From: Psychromonas sp. SP041
GTDB lineage: Bacteria > Pseudomonadota > Gammaproteobacteria > Enterobacterales > Psychromonadaceae
Assembly (NCBI RefSeq): GCF_000470315.2
Contig: NZ_CBRF02000015.1
Coordinates: 1 to 64,000 of the forward strand
Length of the DNA stretch: 64,000 nt
Reading direction: 5' to 3'
The stretch's first letter is position 1; every line of letters begins with the position of its first letter. This document shows, piece after piece, positions 19,588-29,707 of the stretch. The position numbers and the translations under genes are program-made. The notes beneath the pieces are model-generated. The model had not been told where the DNA came from, did no database searches, and saw only the letters and a program-made list of their open reading frames with translations.

Positions 19588-19775
19588 TTAGAAGAAAAAA
19601 TATTGTCATAAACACAAAACTAATGGATTAGATTAGTTATAAATTGGAAATATGATTCTATATTTTTTAACAGCAATGTCTAAGCTAAAGTCTTAAACAT
19701 TGTGAATTTAATGATAAAAAGATATTATTTTCATCATAAACCAAATAAAAGGGGCTGTAGTACAGCTAACAAAAA
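19588..19775. other. junction and promoter region of the plus-strand EPS genes
   Basis: AT-rich sequence without open frames. Near its end, AAAAGGGG is followed by the dyad GCTGTAGTACAGC (19754-19766), ten bases before the next start codon. No clear -35/-10 pair was picked. Confidence 0.4.
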
Positions 19776-20828
19776 ATGCCTACACTGAAGTCTATAATTT
19801 TAAAACTTATTTTTAACCTTGGTATTTTTTCATTATTCCATTACATTCATCGCAAAAAGATCACTATTCTTTATGCCCATAGTATCGTAAAAAGCAGCGA
19901 TATTAATTCAAGTTCATGGCAACCTCTTCGAGTTCAACATAACACCGATGAACTAACATTTACACTCTCAACGTTAAGCGAAAGATACCAATTTATATCT
20001 TTATCAACAGCCAATAAAATACTTAAAGAAGAAATAAAACCTATTAATAATGCGCTAGTAATCACTTTAGATGATGGGTATTTAAATAATATCAAAGCTG
20101 CAGGACCTATTTTTTCAAAGTTTAATATTCATCCGACTATTTTTGTTTCTTCTGAACATACAGAAAAAAATATCCCCTTTTGGTTCGATAGGCTAGATTA
20201 TGCATTACAACAAATTAAAGAAGATGATTTTTCAACTCAAATTCTTGGTGAATCGTTTATGTTTGATTGTACTTCTCGTAAAAGGCTAACTACAAGTTAT
20301 AGCGACTTTCGTCGTCGGATAAAATTGCAATTCAATGACGATAAAATAATGCGCAATTATTTAGATACATTATCAACATCGATAGAGATGCACACAGGTA
20401 AAGCCTTAAAAGACGTTATTAATGACGATATTTATGCACAAATAGCATCATGGAAAGAACTTAAAAGCGCGACTGAAAAATTTAATTTCGAAATAGGTAG
20501 CCATACAATTAACCATGCTCGTATAGGGCTACTAAATGAGAATGACATAGACGTTGAATTATCCCATTCAAAACGAACAATAGAATATAAATTACAGCTA
20601 GCCTGCAACACATTTTGCTACCCAGATAACAGTTGTAAAGATACAGCAGAAACCTTAGTAAAAAAATACTATCAATGTGCTTTAACCACAGAGCCTGGAC
20701 TTAATAAAGTTGGTGATAACATGATACAATTCAAACGCATGAATCTCCCTACAGGTACAAATCAACATAAGATTTTGTATAAGATATCTGCACTTAGACT
20801 GTCTCTTCAAAATACTATTTTAGGATAA
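19776..20828 (+). CDS. polysaccharide deacetylase family protein (NodB fold)
   Basis: A 350-residue carbohydrate esterase family 4 protein, expected to remove acetyl groups from amino sugars of the EPS. The Asp-Asp motif TLDDGY is at about 97-102, and the zinc-binding SHTINH (H-x3-H) at about 242-247. FCYPDNSCKDTAETLVKKYY near 290 supplies the typical Pro/Asp segment. A hydrophobic N-terminus (about 8-25, ILKLIFNLGIFSLFHYI) may anchor it to the membrane. An insertion of about 100 residues sits between the first two motifs. It is the first of four plus-strand genes (to 25010). Confidence 0.85.
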   Translation: MPTLKSIILKLIFNLGIFSLFHYIHRKKITILYAHSIVKSSDINSSSWQPLRVQHNTDELTFTLSTLSERYQFISLSTANKILKEEIKPINNALVITLDDGYLNNIKAAGPIFSKFNIHPTIFVSSEHTEKNIPFWFDRLDYALQQIKEDDFSTQILGESFMFDCTSRKRLTTSYSDFRRRIKLQFNDDKIMRNYLDTLSTSIEMHTGKALKDVINDDIYAQIASWKELKSATEKFNFEIGSHTINHARIGLLNENDIDVELSHSKRTIEYKLQLACNTFCYPDNSCKDTAETLVKKYYQCALTTEPGLNKVGDNMIQFKRMNLPTGTNQHKILYKISALRLSLQNTILG

Positions 20829-20838
20829 TTATTGTTTT

Positions 20839-22740
20839 ATGAAAATATGCATCGTTGCACATTATGCTTATGGGGCTTTAACTGGCGAAGATTCAGGGCA
20901 TATTGGTGGAGTTGAAAGGCAAACCGCTTTATTAAGTGAATGGTTAGTTAATAATGGGCATGACGTCACAGTTATAACTTGGGATGAAGGAGGAGAAAAA
21001 GTTCAAGTCGTCAATAAAATAAAAATAATAAAACTATGTAATGTAAAAGATGGCTTTCCAATTTTACGATTTTTTACTCCACGCTGGAGCTCTTTAATTA
21101 AAGCACTGAAACAAGCGGATGCAGAGCTTTATTATCATAACTGTGCTGAATATGTAACAGGTCAGGTGGCATTTTGGGCAAAAACCAATAATAAAGCGTT
21201 TATTTATACTGTAGCAAGTGATGCTGATTGCGAGAAAAATTTTCCTAAATTACAAACTAAAAGAGATAGGTTTCTATTTTTATATGGGTTGAAAAATGCT
21301 AATCAAATTATATGTCAAACTTATAAACAATTAGAATTATTAAAAAATAATTTCCAATTAGACTCTAAAGTCATTCCAATGCCTTCAACCCCCCCAAAAG
21401 GTCAAGCAATCCCCGAGCAACAATTTTCAGCAAAGAAAATAATCTGGGTAGGAAGAATTCAACAAGTAAAGCGCATAGAATGGCTAATTGATATTGCAGA
21501 GGCTTTGCCTCATATTTCCTTTGAAGTTGTCGGCCCTGATAATCATAATGCTAAATATACCAATAATATTCTTCCAAGGGCTGATGCTCTAAAAAACATT
21601 AAGTTCCTAGGAAAAATAAGCCGAGAAAATATGCCAAGTGTTTATAAAGGAGCTTCAGCTTTATTAAACACATCTTTCTACGAAGGTTTCCCAAATACTT
21701 TTTTAGAAGCTTGGAGTTATGGGGTCCCAGTTATTAGCACAGTCGACCCAGATAATGTAATCACCAACAATAAACTGGGATTTTCATCCTCAGAACAACA
21801 GCAATTAATAGCTGCCATTAAAAACTTACTAGAAGATCAAAATTATTGGTTACAATGCTCTCAAAACAGCTACCAGTATTATTTAAAAAACCATGAAATG
21901 GAAATGGTACAAAAACAATTTGAAAAAGAATTTTTAAAGTTATCGTATAACGCAAGAACACAACAACACTTTAATGAAATGAGTATAAATTGGGCTGATT
22001 ATTATAATCACGAAGGATCTTCTATATCCCATTTAGATTTACAAGTGAGATCTAAGTTTGCTAGTCAATATCTAGATTCAATACAATTATGCAAAGAAAA
22101 TACATTAATAGACGTAGGATGCGGGACGGGCGATGCAACACGTATATTTCAGAAAATAACAGGAGCAAAAGTCCTAGCGGTTGATTTTGCTGAAGAAATG
22201 ATAAACCACGCTAAAAATATAGACTCTCATAACATAAATTTCCAGGTCGCAGACGCAACATCTTTACCATTTGATAGCGAATCTGCAGAAGTACTTGTCT
22301 CCTTAGGTACAGTGGAATACATTCCACAATACCAAAGAGCATTTTCAGAATTTAACAGAGTAATAAAAATCGATGGTAAATTAATATTATCTGTACCAAA
22401 CCAACACTCTATTTTCAGAAAACTACGAACTTTTGGTAAAAAAATTATCAGACCTATAAAGAGAATTTTCAGTACTTCAAACCACATCACTGAGCAAGAA
22501 TATCATAAGCAATGGAAAGTGGATGAGTTGTTTAATGATTTAGAAAAAAACGGCTTTTTAATTCAAAATATCAACTACTTTAGTTACGGTTTTTTAAATC
22601 CTAAACTAGTTAATATGCATCTCAACATTTCATTATGTGAAAAGTTAAATGAAAAGCTAATACCACAAAGTTTCTTAGCTAAATATTTAGCTCATTCAAC
22701 AATAGTTCTAGCAAATAAAATAGAAAAAAAGAGCCAGTAA
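20839..22740 (+). CDS. GT4 glycosyltransferase fused to a class I methyltransferase
   Basis: A 633-residue two-domain protein. Residues 1-370 form a GT-B glycosyltransferase: IGGVERQTALLSEWLVNNGH near 28, KIIWVGRIQQVKRIEWLI near 200, and the nucleotide-sugar motif EGFPNTFLEAWSYG near 282. Residues 375-633 form a SAM-dependent methyltransferase with motif I DVGCGTGDATRIF near 425, LAVDFAEEM and the Methyltransf_11-like NINFQVADATSLPFD. The junction has no stop or frame change, so the fusion is real in this sequence. It may add and methylate, or methylate a linked, sugar during EPS assembly in the cytoplasm. It begins 10 bases after the deacetylase gene and abuts the next start. Confidence 0.85.
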   Translation: MKICIVAHYAYGALTGEDSGHIGGVERQTALLSEWLVNNGHDVTVITWDEGGEKVQVVNKIKIIKLCNVKDGFPILRFFTPRWSSLIKALKQADAELYYHNCAEYVTGQVAFWAKTNNKAFIYTVASDADCEKNFPKLQTKRDRFLFLYGLKNANQIICQTYKQLELLKNNFQLDSKVIPMPSTPPKGQAIPEQQFSAKKIIWVGRIQQVKRIEWLIDIAEALPHISFEVVGPDNHNAKYTNNILPRADALKNIKFLGKISRENMPSVYKGASALLNTSFYEGFPNTFLEAWSYGVPVISTVDPDNVITNNKLGFSSSEQQQLIAAIKNLLEDQNYWLQCSQNSYQYYLKNHEMEMVQKQFEKEFLKLSYNARTQQHFNEMSINWADYYNHEGSSISHLDLQVRSKFASQYLDSIQLCKENTLIDVGCGTGDATRIFQKITGAKVLAVDFAEEMINHAKNIDSHNINFQVADATSLPFDSESAEVLVSLGTVEYIPQYQRAFSEFNRVIKIDGKLILSVPNQHSIFRKLRTFGKKIIRPIKRIFSTSNHITEQEYHKQWKVDELFNDLEKNGFLIQNINYFSYGFLNPKLVNMHLNISLCEKLNEKLIPQSFLAKYLAHSTIVLANKIEKKSQ

Positions 22741-23877
22741 ATGGAAAAAATAAAAGTATTAATTGTCATTAGTAATATGGAATTTGGTGGTGCACAACGT
22801 CAGATCGTTGAATTAGTGAATAATGTAGATAGGAATAAATTTGAATTACACGTTTGTTCTTTATCTAATTACACTCCACTTACTGAACAATTCAAGCAAG
22901 GAACGTCTTTGCATATCATACATAAGAAGAGTAAGTTTGACTTTTCTGTCGTTTTTAAATTGACTAAATTAATCAGAAAGCAACGTTTTGATGTTATCCA
23001 TAGTTATTTATTTGATGCTGAAATTGCATCACGATTGGCGGCCAAGCTTTCTAATACAGGAGTTGCAGTGATTGGCTCCGAAAGAAATGCCAATTATACT
23101 TTAAAACCAATACAGAAAAAGGCTTACTTTATTACCAAAAACTTAGTTTCAGATATTATAGCTAACTCTCAAAGTGGCGCAGATTATAATGCCAGTCAGA
23201 CACAACAACCTAAAAATAAGTACCATGTGGTTTATAACGGGGTTGATACAACTAGATTTAATATAAGTGATAAAAAGCATATCAGAGAGAACTTAGGCAT
23301 TGATATAAACACTAAATTAATAGGGATGTTTGCAAGCTTTAAACTACAAAAGAATCATCCTTTTTTAATTGCAGCTTTAGAACAACTAAAACAAAAAGGT
23401 AATCACTTTAAGCTGTTATTAGTTGGTGATATGTTACATGGAGGGTTACACGGTTCAGACGACTATACTGAGCGCGTTAAAAATGAAATTGCCAACTCGA
23501 GTTTTGCTGAAGATGTTATTTTTTTAGGCAATAAAGATAATATTGAAGAAATATACCCTGCGTGTGACTTTACTGTATTGCCATCACTGTTTGAAGGTAC
23601 ACCTAATGTAGTACTTGAATCAATGGCTTGTGGTATTCCATGCATTGCAACTAACGTATCAGATAATAACCGAATTATCGAACATGGGCATTCAGGTTAT
23701 ATTGTGGAGCTTGATGATATAAAAGCACTAACAGCCTATATGCATCAGCTTCTAAATGATCCAGTTCAGTTACAGGTTTTCTCTCAGAATGCGCGAAATG
23801 TTATGATTAATAAGTTCTCTTCAGTAAAACTAGCAGAAAACATGTGTAATATTTACAAAAATGCGATGTGCAGGTAA
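22741..23877 (+). CDS. GT4 family glycosyltransferase
   Basis: A 378-residue GT-B glycosyltransferase for EPS repeat-unit assembly at the inner face of the membrane. SNMEFGGAQRQIVELVNNV near residue 11 is the acceptor-side glycine loop. ANSQSGADYN and VVYNGVDTTRF mark the linker to the C-terminal domain. GMFASFKLQKNHPFLI and the E-x7-E motif EGTPNVVLESMACGIP near 285 bind the sugar nucleotide. The start codon directly follows the stop of the preceding gene. Sugar specificity cannot be read from sequence. Confidence 0.88.
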   Translation: MEKIKVLIVISNMEFGGAQRQIVELVNNVDRNKFELHVCSLSNYTPLTEQFKQGTSLHIIHKKSKFDFSVVFKLTKLIRKQRFDVIHSYLFDAEIASRLAAKLSNTGVAVIGSERNANYTLKPIQKKAYFITKNLVSDIIANSQSGADYNASQTQQPKNKYHVVYNGVDTTRFNISDKKHIRENLGIDINTKLIGMFASFKLQKNHPFLIAALEQLKQKGNHFKLLLVGDMLHGGLHGSDDYTERVKNEIANSSFAEDVIFLGNKDNIEEIYPACDFTVLPSLFEGTPNVVLESMACGIPCIATNVSDNNRIIEHGHSGYIVELDDIKALTAYMHQLLNDPVQLQVFSQNARNVMINKFSSVKLAENMCNIYKNAMCR

Positions 23878-23882
23878 TAAGT

Positions 23883-25010
23883 ATGGAAAAGAAAAAAATT
23901 GCATTTTTTAAAATGGGAAGTTTTTCTCATACAAATAACAAAGTAAAAGACATTTTAATCAATAATTTCCCAGAATATGAACTAGAAGTTATTGATATAT
24001 GGGAGGACTTGATTAATATCAAAAACCCTATGCTTTGGTTATCTTGTGCAAAAGATTATTTGATTCCTGATTTACTTAAAAGACGAACCTTTATAGATAG
24101 TGTTTACCGAACTGAGTTTTTCTTTAATTTAGTGAGAAAAAGAGCACATCAATTAATTCAAGAAAAAAAATATATTTTTACATTTCAAACTCAATCGTTT
24201 TTTGATGTAAGCTTTCCTGGTATTCCTAATTTCCTGTACACAGATCATACGCATTTAGCCAATAAATATTACCCCGCATTTAATCCTAATAAGCTTTATC
24301 CCAATAAGTGGATTGAGCTTGAAAAAAGTGTTTACACTAATGCAACTATCAATTTCACAATGAGTAACCATGTCTCTCGCTCTATGGCAGAACATTATAA
24401 TTGTCCTCCACAACAAATAAAAAATGTATACGTAGGCAGCAACTCAAAAATAACTAAAAACAACTACAATGACTCACGTTATAACCGACAGAATATTTTA
24501 TTTTTAGGGGTTGCATGGGAAAGAAAAGGAGGTCCTCAATTAGTTGAGGCATTTAAAATAGTAAGACGCAGTTTACCTAATGCTACATTAACAATTGTAG
24601 GATGTACTCCTAAAATAAACGTAGAAAATTGTACTATTGTAGGGCGTGTATCCTTAAATGAGGTGAATCAATTTTATAGCCAAGCAAGCGTATTTTGTTT
24701 ACCAACCAGATTAGAGCCATTTGGTATTGTTTTTATTGAAGCCTTTAGCAATAAGTTACCTGTAATTGCTTCCAATATTGGCGCGATTCCGGACTTTGTT
24801 AGCGAAGGAAAAAGTGGATATACAGTTAACCCTGATGATATAAAGAGCCTTGCCTCTCGCCTTATCGAATTATTATCTTCCCCAGAAAAATGCAAACAGT
24901 ATGGAGAAGCCGGTTACAGCTTAATTAAAGATAATTATACGTGGGAAAACACAGGTAAGATGATGCATGAAGAAATCATACATCATTTAAATAAGGTCAA
25001 TTTGCGATAA
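23883..25010 (+). CDS. GT4 family glycosyltransferase
   Basis: A 375-residue glycosyltransferase. The C-terminal GT1/GT4 domain is clear: ILFLGVAWERKGGPQLVEAF near 205, LTIVGCTPKINVENCTIVGR, and RLEPFGIVFIEAFSNKLP near 277 carrying the E-x7-E motif. The N-terminal half is divergent and lacks the usual glycine-rich loop. The ATG at 23883 has AGG 8 bases upstream and follows the stop of the previous gene by 5 bases; a GTG at 23868 would overlap it. Its 3' end overlaps the convergent pyruvyl transferase gene by 14 bases. Confidence 0.85.
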   Translation: MEKKKIAFFKMGSFSHTNNKVKDILINNFPEYELEVIDIWEDLINIKNPMLWLSCAKDYLIPDLLKRRTFIDSVYRTEFFFNLVRKRAHQLIQEKKYIFTFQTQSFFDVSFPGIPNFLYTDHTHLANKYYPAFNPNKLYPNKWIELEKSVYTNATINFTMSNHVSRSMAEHYNCPPQQIKNVYVGSNSKITKNNYNDSRYNRQNILFLGVAWERKGGPQLVEAFKIVRRSLPNATLTIVGCTPKINVENCTIVGRVSLNEVNQFYSQASVFCLPTRLEPFGIVFIEAFSNKLPVIASNIGAIPDFVSEGKSGYTVNPDDIKSLASRLIELLSSPEKCKQYGEAGYSLIKDNYTWENTGKMMHEEIIHHLNKVNLR

Positions 25011-25812
25011 AAGGGCAACTTTCCATCAATAAGTCTAAATCTATTTTTATTTCATCACCGTTCGCCTGATCAATTATATTACTTATTGTCGTTTCTCTTT
25101 CGACAATAAATGGACCAGAATAACGTTTATTTATTGATTGGTAGTAATCATAAAATTTAAATTGGGTATGAGGAACAAACCCATTAAAATTAACATGCAC
25201 ATTAGGTATATTATAACTATCAGCAATTATAATTCCATGCAATGAACTCGATGCAATATAATCACATTCATTAATATGGTGAATAACATTATCAACAGAA
25301 TCCGCCACACTAATAATTTTAACATCATCAAGATGGTTCACTTGGGTCATTAACCATTCTTTAAAAAAGACATTTTTAGCTTCTGCATAATGAGCAATAA
25401 CACCTAATTTATATTTTTTAGTCGCCGACACATTAAACAAACGTTTATGTAACAAAGCTGGATCACCATAAACCTCTGGGCATTTCAATCCTGACTTTAT
25501 TAGCTCTTGCCTTGATAATGGTCCTCTTACTGCATGAATATCTAACGGCGGAGTAATAACTTTACTGCCCTCTGTAGCAAAACCAGCTCCCCAAACAAGC
25601 GTATTTTCATCAGCCCAATGTAAAATACTACCAACAACTAGATGACAAGGCTTATGATTTTTTTTAGGTATTTTATCTAAGCGAACAGCCTTTTTACCTG
25701 ATATTTTTTCAATCAATACAGGGTTTAGATCATCACCAAAATTTTTAGGCTTAATACCAAATAATGCTAATTTACTTTTTCTTTGGAACCATTTCACATA
25801 TATTTCTTTCAT
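24997..25812 (-). CDS. polysaccharide pyruvyl transferase family protein
   Basis: A 271-residue member of the WcaK/CsaB family, which adds ketal-linked pyruvate to sugars using phosphoenolpyruvate and so gives the polymer negative charge. Seen are NFGDDLNPVLIEKISG near 24, HLVVGSILHWADENTLVWGAGF, AVRGPLSRQELIKSG, YGDPALL and the C-terminal ASSLHGIIIADSYNIP, all typical. The protein is shorter than many family members but appears complete. It is convergent with, and overlaps, the plus-strand glycosyltransferase gene. Confidence 0.85.
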   Translation of the reverse strand: MKEIYVKWFQRKSKLALFGIKPKNFGDDLNPVLIEKISGKKAVRLDKIPKKNHKPCHLVVGSILHWADENTLVWGAGFATEGSKVITPPLDIHAVRGPLSRQELIKSGLKCPEVYGDPALLHKRLFNVSATKKYKLGVIAHYAEAKNVFFKEWLMTQVNHLDDVKIISVADSVDNVIHHINECDYIASSSLHGIIIADSYNIPNVHVNFNGFVPHTQFKFYDYYQSINKRYSGPFIVERETTISNIIDQANGDEIKIDLDLLMESCPFIAN

Positions 25813-25857
25813 CGCACATTAGTACAGATAAATTTAAATTATCTGCATTCTCCTAGT

Positions 25858-27573
25858 TTATTCATTATTTGTATTAATTACTTTAATATTAAGAATTTCA
25901 GCTGCGTTTGGCAACCCAACTCCCGTATCTTTTATTTCCGATGAGAATTTATTTTCTACAGCACCTACGTCTATGCCACCTACAAACCTACTATTATTAG
26001 ATATATCCTTATTTAAAGTAGTGCCAAAAACGTCTTCATATGCATCTAAATAACTTTGTATATCATAACCAGATGCAATTGCCGCTGAATCAGAAGAAAG
26101 TGCTTCATCGACTAACAAATCAGAAAAACCAGGGTTTTGATATAAGCATAACAAGCAATTAACATTATTTTCTTTTAATGAATTTGACTCTGAAAAAACT
26201 AAATTATTTTTAACCAAAACATCATTGCTAGTAGACTCTACAAACAAATCATTTCCAGCTTCATTGTTTCGGTTGAACAGTATGTTATTTAAGAACACAT
26301 ATTCACCCGATGCAGCTTCTATTCCTTTATCATAATTTATAATGGTATTATTGATTGCACCACCTGAAGACCCTCCTCGGAAATGAATAGCACTTCCACT
26401 ATCATATAAGCCCCCAGCCCAATCTGTATCCCACTCAGGGTGCTGTATATTCTTAATTACATTACCAATTACCCAAGTGTTTAATGAACTATCTGTAGCA
26501 GCAATACCACCAGCACTATTAAAGACCTCATTATTTACAACCCAAGTATTAGAAGCTTTACTATGAATAATAACCCCGCCACCTGTTGAACTATTATTCT
26601 TGTGCCTAACAAAACCCCATATACGATTATTAATAATCAAAGTATCATCAGCAGCCTTAATATCAACACCATTTTCTAAATTTTCATAAAAATCATTATC
26701 GGCAATATAGACGCCCTGACTTCTTTCTCCATCATTTACTGTTGCATTACCTATTTGAACAGAATCACCACCAAGGTTATAGATCTCATTGTTTACAACC
26801 CAAATTCGGTCGGCATTTTTAGTCACTTTTACACCATGATAATCATTTTCAACACTTTCTCCAAGTGAAGGGTCTGAATCTATAAAACTTTTCCCATAAC
26901 TATGTATAGTATTGTTATATATGATAATATCATGAAACCTTTGGTCTTTACGCCCCTCTACAGCAATAACTGCAGATGAACTATTTGCTACTTCACCTGT
27001 ACCTTCAAAGAAGCTATTTCTTATTGTTGCATGATGTACATAGCTACTATTATTAGAACGGAATCCTAGTTTTTGTTTTATAAAATTTAAATTCTCTAAA
27101 ATAATATATTGTCCTTTAACGATCATTTCACCAGAGATATTACCGAGCTCACTAGAAGATAGACCTCGTATCCAAATAGGTTTTTCAGGAGCCCCATTTG
27201 CATTAAATATGATTTGTCCTCCCCCGTTATAAGGGCCTCCGTGTATTTCAATATATGAACCAGCTTCATAAGTTATTTCAGGAATAGTACTACGTGGTTT
27301 GTCTGGGCTACCATAAGTATTATTAGAGTTTGTCGCATTAGAAGAACTAGAATCAATATAATATGCAGGTAAACCTGATTCATTAGCGACCTCCCATGAT
27401 TCTGGTGCTTCACCTGATATAGGATTGACAACTTCTCCTGTTTCGCTTGTTCCCCAATTATCAATAGGATTTGGCACACCATTTGGTAATTCATACGCAC
27501 AAACAGTAAAGCTTGTACTTACAAAAATAAAAGACATCATTTTTATGATGTTTAGACAATTAAGAACACGCAT
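25858..27573 (-). CDS. secreted right-handed beta-helix protein, possible polysaccharide lyase/hydrolase
   Basis: A 571-residue protein with a signal peptide (SFIFVSTSFTVCA). An early segment with APESWEVANESGLPAYYIDS and GSPDKPRSTIPE resembles the N-terminus of chondroitinase/pectate-lyase-like proteins. A long run of parallel beta-helix (PbH1) turns follows, such as IIYNNTIHSYGKSF, IWVVNNEIYNLGGDSVQIG, ADNDFYENLENGVDIKAADD and NTWVVNNEVFNSAGG. Such proteins in EPS loci usually bind or cut the exported polymer in the periplasm or outside. No catalytic residues can be assigned with confidence. The ATG start has AAAGGA about 8 bases upstream. Confidence 0.75.
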   Translation of the reverse strand: MRVLNCLNIIKMMSFIFVSTSFTVCAYELPNGVPNPIDNWGTSETGEVVNPISGEAPESWEVANESGLPAYYIDSSSSNATNSNNTYGSPDKPRSTIPEITYEAGSYIEIHGGPYNGGGQIIFNANGAPEKPIWIRGLSSSELGNISGEMIVKGQYIILENLNFIKQKLGFRSNNSSYVHHATIRNSFFEGTGEVANSSSAVIAVEGRKDQRFHDIIIYNNTIHSYGKSFIDSDPSLGESVENDYHGVKVTKNADRIWVVNNEIYNLGGDSVQIGNATVNDGERSQGVYIADNDFYENLENGVDIKAADDTLIINNRIWGFVRHKNNSSTGGGVIIHSKASNTWVVNNEVFNSAGGIAATDSSLNTWVIGNVIKNIQHPEWDTDWAGGLYDSGSAIHFRGGSSGGAINNTIINYDKGIEAASGEYVFLNNILFNRNNEAGNDLFVESTSNDVLVKNNLVFSESNSLKENNVNCLLCLYQNPGFSDLLVDEALSSDSAAIASGYDIQSYLDAYEDVFGTTLNKDISNNSRFVGGIDVGAVENKFSSEIKDTGVGLPNAAEILNIKVINTNNE

Positions 27574-27651
27574 TATATTTATCCTTTTTAATATTTATAT
27601 CGTATCTATTTGAGTAGCAGTGTCCAAACCACTACATATTCCCTAAATAAT

Positions 27652-29115
27652 TTACTTAAAAACAAAATATTTACTTTTATACTTATCATTAGGGGTAATT
27701 AAATCACTTATCAAACCTTTATTTATTTTATCTCTTTCTAATTTAACTCTTAGCATTAAAAACATAGCAACCCACATTCCAACGGCGCCTTCCCGTGGGT
27801 AAAAAGTTTGGCTCCCCATCCCAGCAATTAAAAAAGCAAGTATTAAGGCTAAAGACATGCCACCAGTTACGACATAAATACGTTCAGTATTATCTCTATA
27901 TAAATTCCATGAATATTTAACCATTAAAAAATAAAATATAAAAACAGGGAGGGCTCCAATAAAACCATTATCTTGCAACCACTGTAAATATAAATTATGA
28001 GGGTGAGGAAAAGTCTCACCAATTCCATGTTCGATCATAATTTTTTGTGTAATACCAATATTTTTCATTGCCTCTCGACCATAACCTAAAAAAGGTGCGC
28101 TCTTTATAGATTCCCATACAAGAGGCCAAGCAATTACTCGCCCTGACGTTACCGATTGAAGATCGACATCATCACTGGTAGAAAAATCAATTTGTTCATT
28201 TACAATCTCATTATCGGGCTGAGATACAATCCCTTGAGTCAACCGCTCAATAGCGGAAGGTGCTATAACTAAAACTAAGCCTAGTACTAAAGGTGCAAAC
28301 CACAAATACTTTTTCCATTTAAATAAACAATAAACAACACCAAGTATTGCCCATGTTGCATAACCAGTTCTTCCTCCTGTCATTGCCATCGCTAATAATA
28401 TGCTAATGCATGAAGGTATTATTATATAAAAATGAACTTTATTGCTAACAAATTCTTTCAAACAAAATACTAACCAAAATGCTCCACTCATCATCATTGA
28501 CATATTCACACGATGATAACCAACACTTCGAGAAATAACCTTCAATGCTCGCCTTTGTAGCTGTTCACCACTCATACCTAATGAGCCAAATTTCATTGAT
28601 TTAATCACTTGTAAAGCTAACAAAACAAACATTAAGGCAAGCATCACAACGGAAAAATTATATTGCTTTCGAGTCTTACAACCATCGAAAATAATTAAAG
28701 CAGGAAGCACCCATTTAAAACAATTAATTAAATATTCATTGATTGCAGAGACGCCAAGGTCATAAGAAACACCAAAAGTGGCATCTAACTCAAGCACTCC
28801 AGACGGGTCATTTAAGTATCGAATAACGCTTAATACAATAAAAAGGGCATAAAAAAACAATAAAAAATTCAAATGCTTAGGCATTTCCCAAGTTAGCTTT
28901 TCTTTTTTACGATTAACAAGCCAAGACATTACGACATTTAAAAATAAAAAATTCCAATGATTTAAACCAGGTACCCCTGCGATTGATTTTGGCGTATCAG
29001 GATGTTGAAAAATAGCCATTAATAACACTAGCCAACAAGCAGCCTTAAACCAGTTTTTCCAAGCAAAAGCAGATAAATACATAATAAGTAGTGTTAATAA
29101 AGTAATGCGAATCAA
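27652..29115 (-). CDS. O-antigen ligase / Wzy-like polymerase
   Basis: A 487-residue polytopic membrane protein with about 11-12 helices and the Wzy_C/O-antigen-ligase signature. A large periplasmic loop (about 290-380) carries SVTSGRVIAWPLVWESIKSAPFLGYG and HPHNLYLQWLQDNGFIG near 367. It could polymerise EPS repeat units or ligate glycans; next to a Wzx flippase and Wza/Wzz export genes, polymerase is the better guess. The start is TTG with GGAG at a 7-base spacing. It is transcribed toward the beta-helix gene, 78 bases away. Confidence 0.83.
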   Translation of the reverse strand: MIRITLLTLLIMYLSAFAWKNWFKAACWLVLLMAIFQHPDTPKSIAGVPGLNHWNFLFLNVVMSWLVNRKKEKLTWEMPKHLNFLLFFYALFIVLSVIRYLNDPSGVLELDATFGVSYDLGVSAINEYLINCFKWVLPALIIFDGCKTRKQYNFSVVMLALMFVLLALQVIKSMKFGSLGMSGEQLQRRALKVISRSVGYHRVNMSMMMSGAFWLVFCLKEFVSNKVHFYIIIPSCISILLAMAMTGGRTGYATWAILGVVYCLFKWKKYLWFAPLVLGLVLVIAPSAIERLTQGIVSQPDNEIVNEQIDFSTSDDVDLQSVTSGRVIAWPLVWESIKSAPFLGYGREAMKNIGITQKIMIEHGIGETFPHPHNLYLQWLQDNGFIGALPVFIFYFLMVKYSWNLYRDNTERIYVVTGGMSLALILAFLIAGMGSQTFYPREGAVGMWVAMFLMLRVKLERDKINKGLISDLITPNDKYKSKYFVFK

Positions 29116-29707
29116 TGGTTTTCTCCATTTTTTGACAAAATGTGTTCCACCAAAATAAAGATGAAAATACTTTTTGGTTTAAAATTCATGCTTAATTAAA
29201 TCAGTTACAAAAAATTTTAAAAACACTTAATATTGATTTAAATAAAAAATATTAGATGTCGCATTAAAAATTAAAGTAACAAGGAAATATTTGTATTAAA
29301 TCGATATTAATCAACAGAAATATAAGGTAAACCAGCATGCTAAAAACATGAAAAATAATATTCCTACATATCGATTTAACTTCCAATTATATACCACACT
29401 AAAGCCAATTTATTAACTTAAATGACTGAACGTTCAAACATCTACCTATCATAAAAATAAAAAATTACATCACAAAAAGCCCTAAAAAATTATTTGAGAT
29501 AATTTCTCCTTAAAAAACATTAGAGATCACTTTTAATTTTTTGTTAATGTCGTCACTTTACAATAAAATTTCATCTTACTTACTAGTGGTTAATATAGGC
29601 TCTATTAATTAAAAACTTAATCAAATCAAATTTAGTTAAAATACAAATAGAATTTAAAAAAAATATAAGTAAAATTAATGAAAAATAAAAACCAGAAAGA
29701 TATACAA
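29116..29707. other. intergenic between divergent EPS genes
   Basis: Very AT-rich region of almost 600 bases with no gene seen. It must contain promoters for the Wzy-like gene and the acyltransferase. No JUMPstart element, sigma-54 site or insertion-sequence end was recognised. Confidence 0.5.

Noticed and set aside
29134-29149. Sigma-54-like site TGGAAC-N5-TTGTC in front of the Wzy-like gene (minus strand)
   Set aside because: The -12 element lacks the conserved GC, and it would leave only about 9 bases of leader, overlapping the ribosome-binding site.
29116-29707. JUMPstart/ops element at the start of an EPS gene set
   Set aside because: The GGCGGTAGCGT-type core does not occur here or in the other EPS intergenic regions examined.
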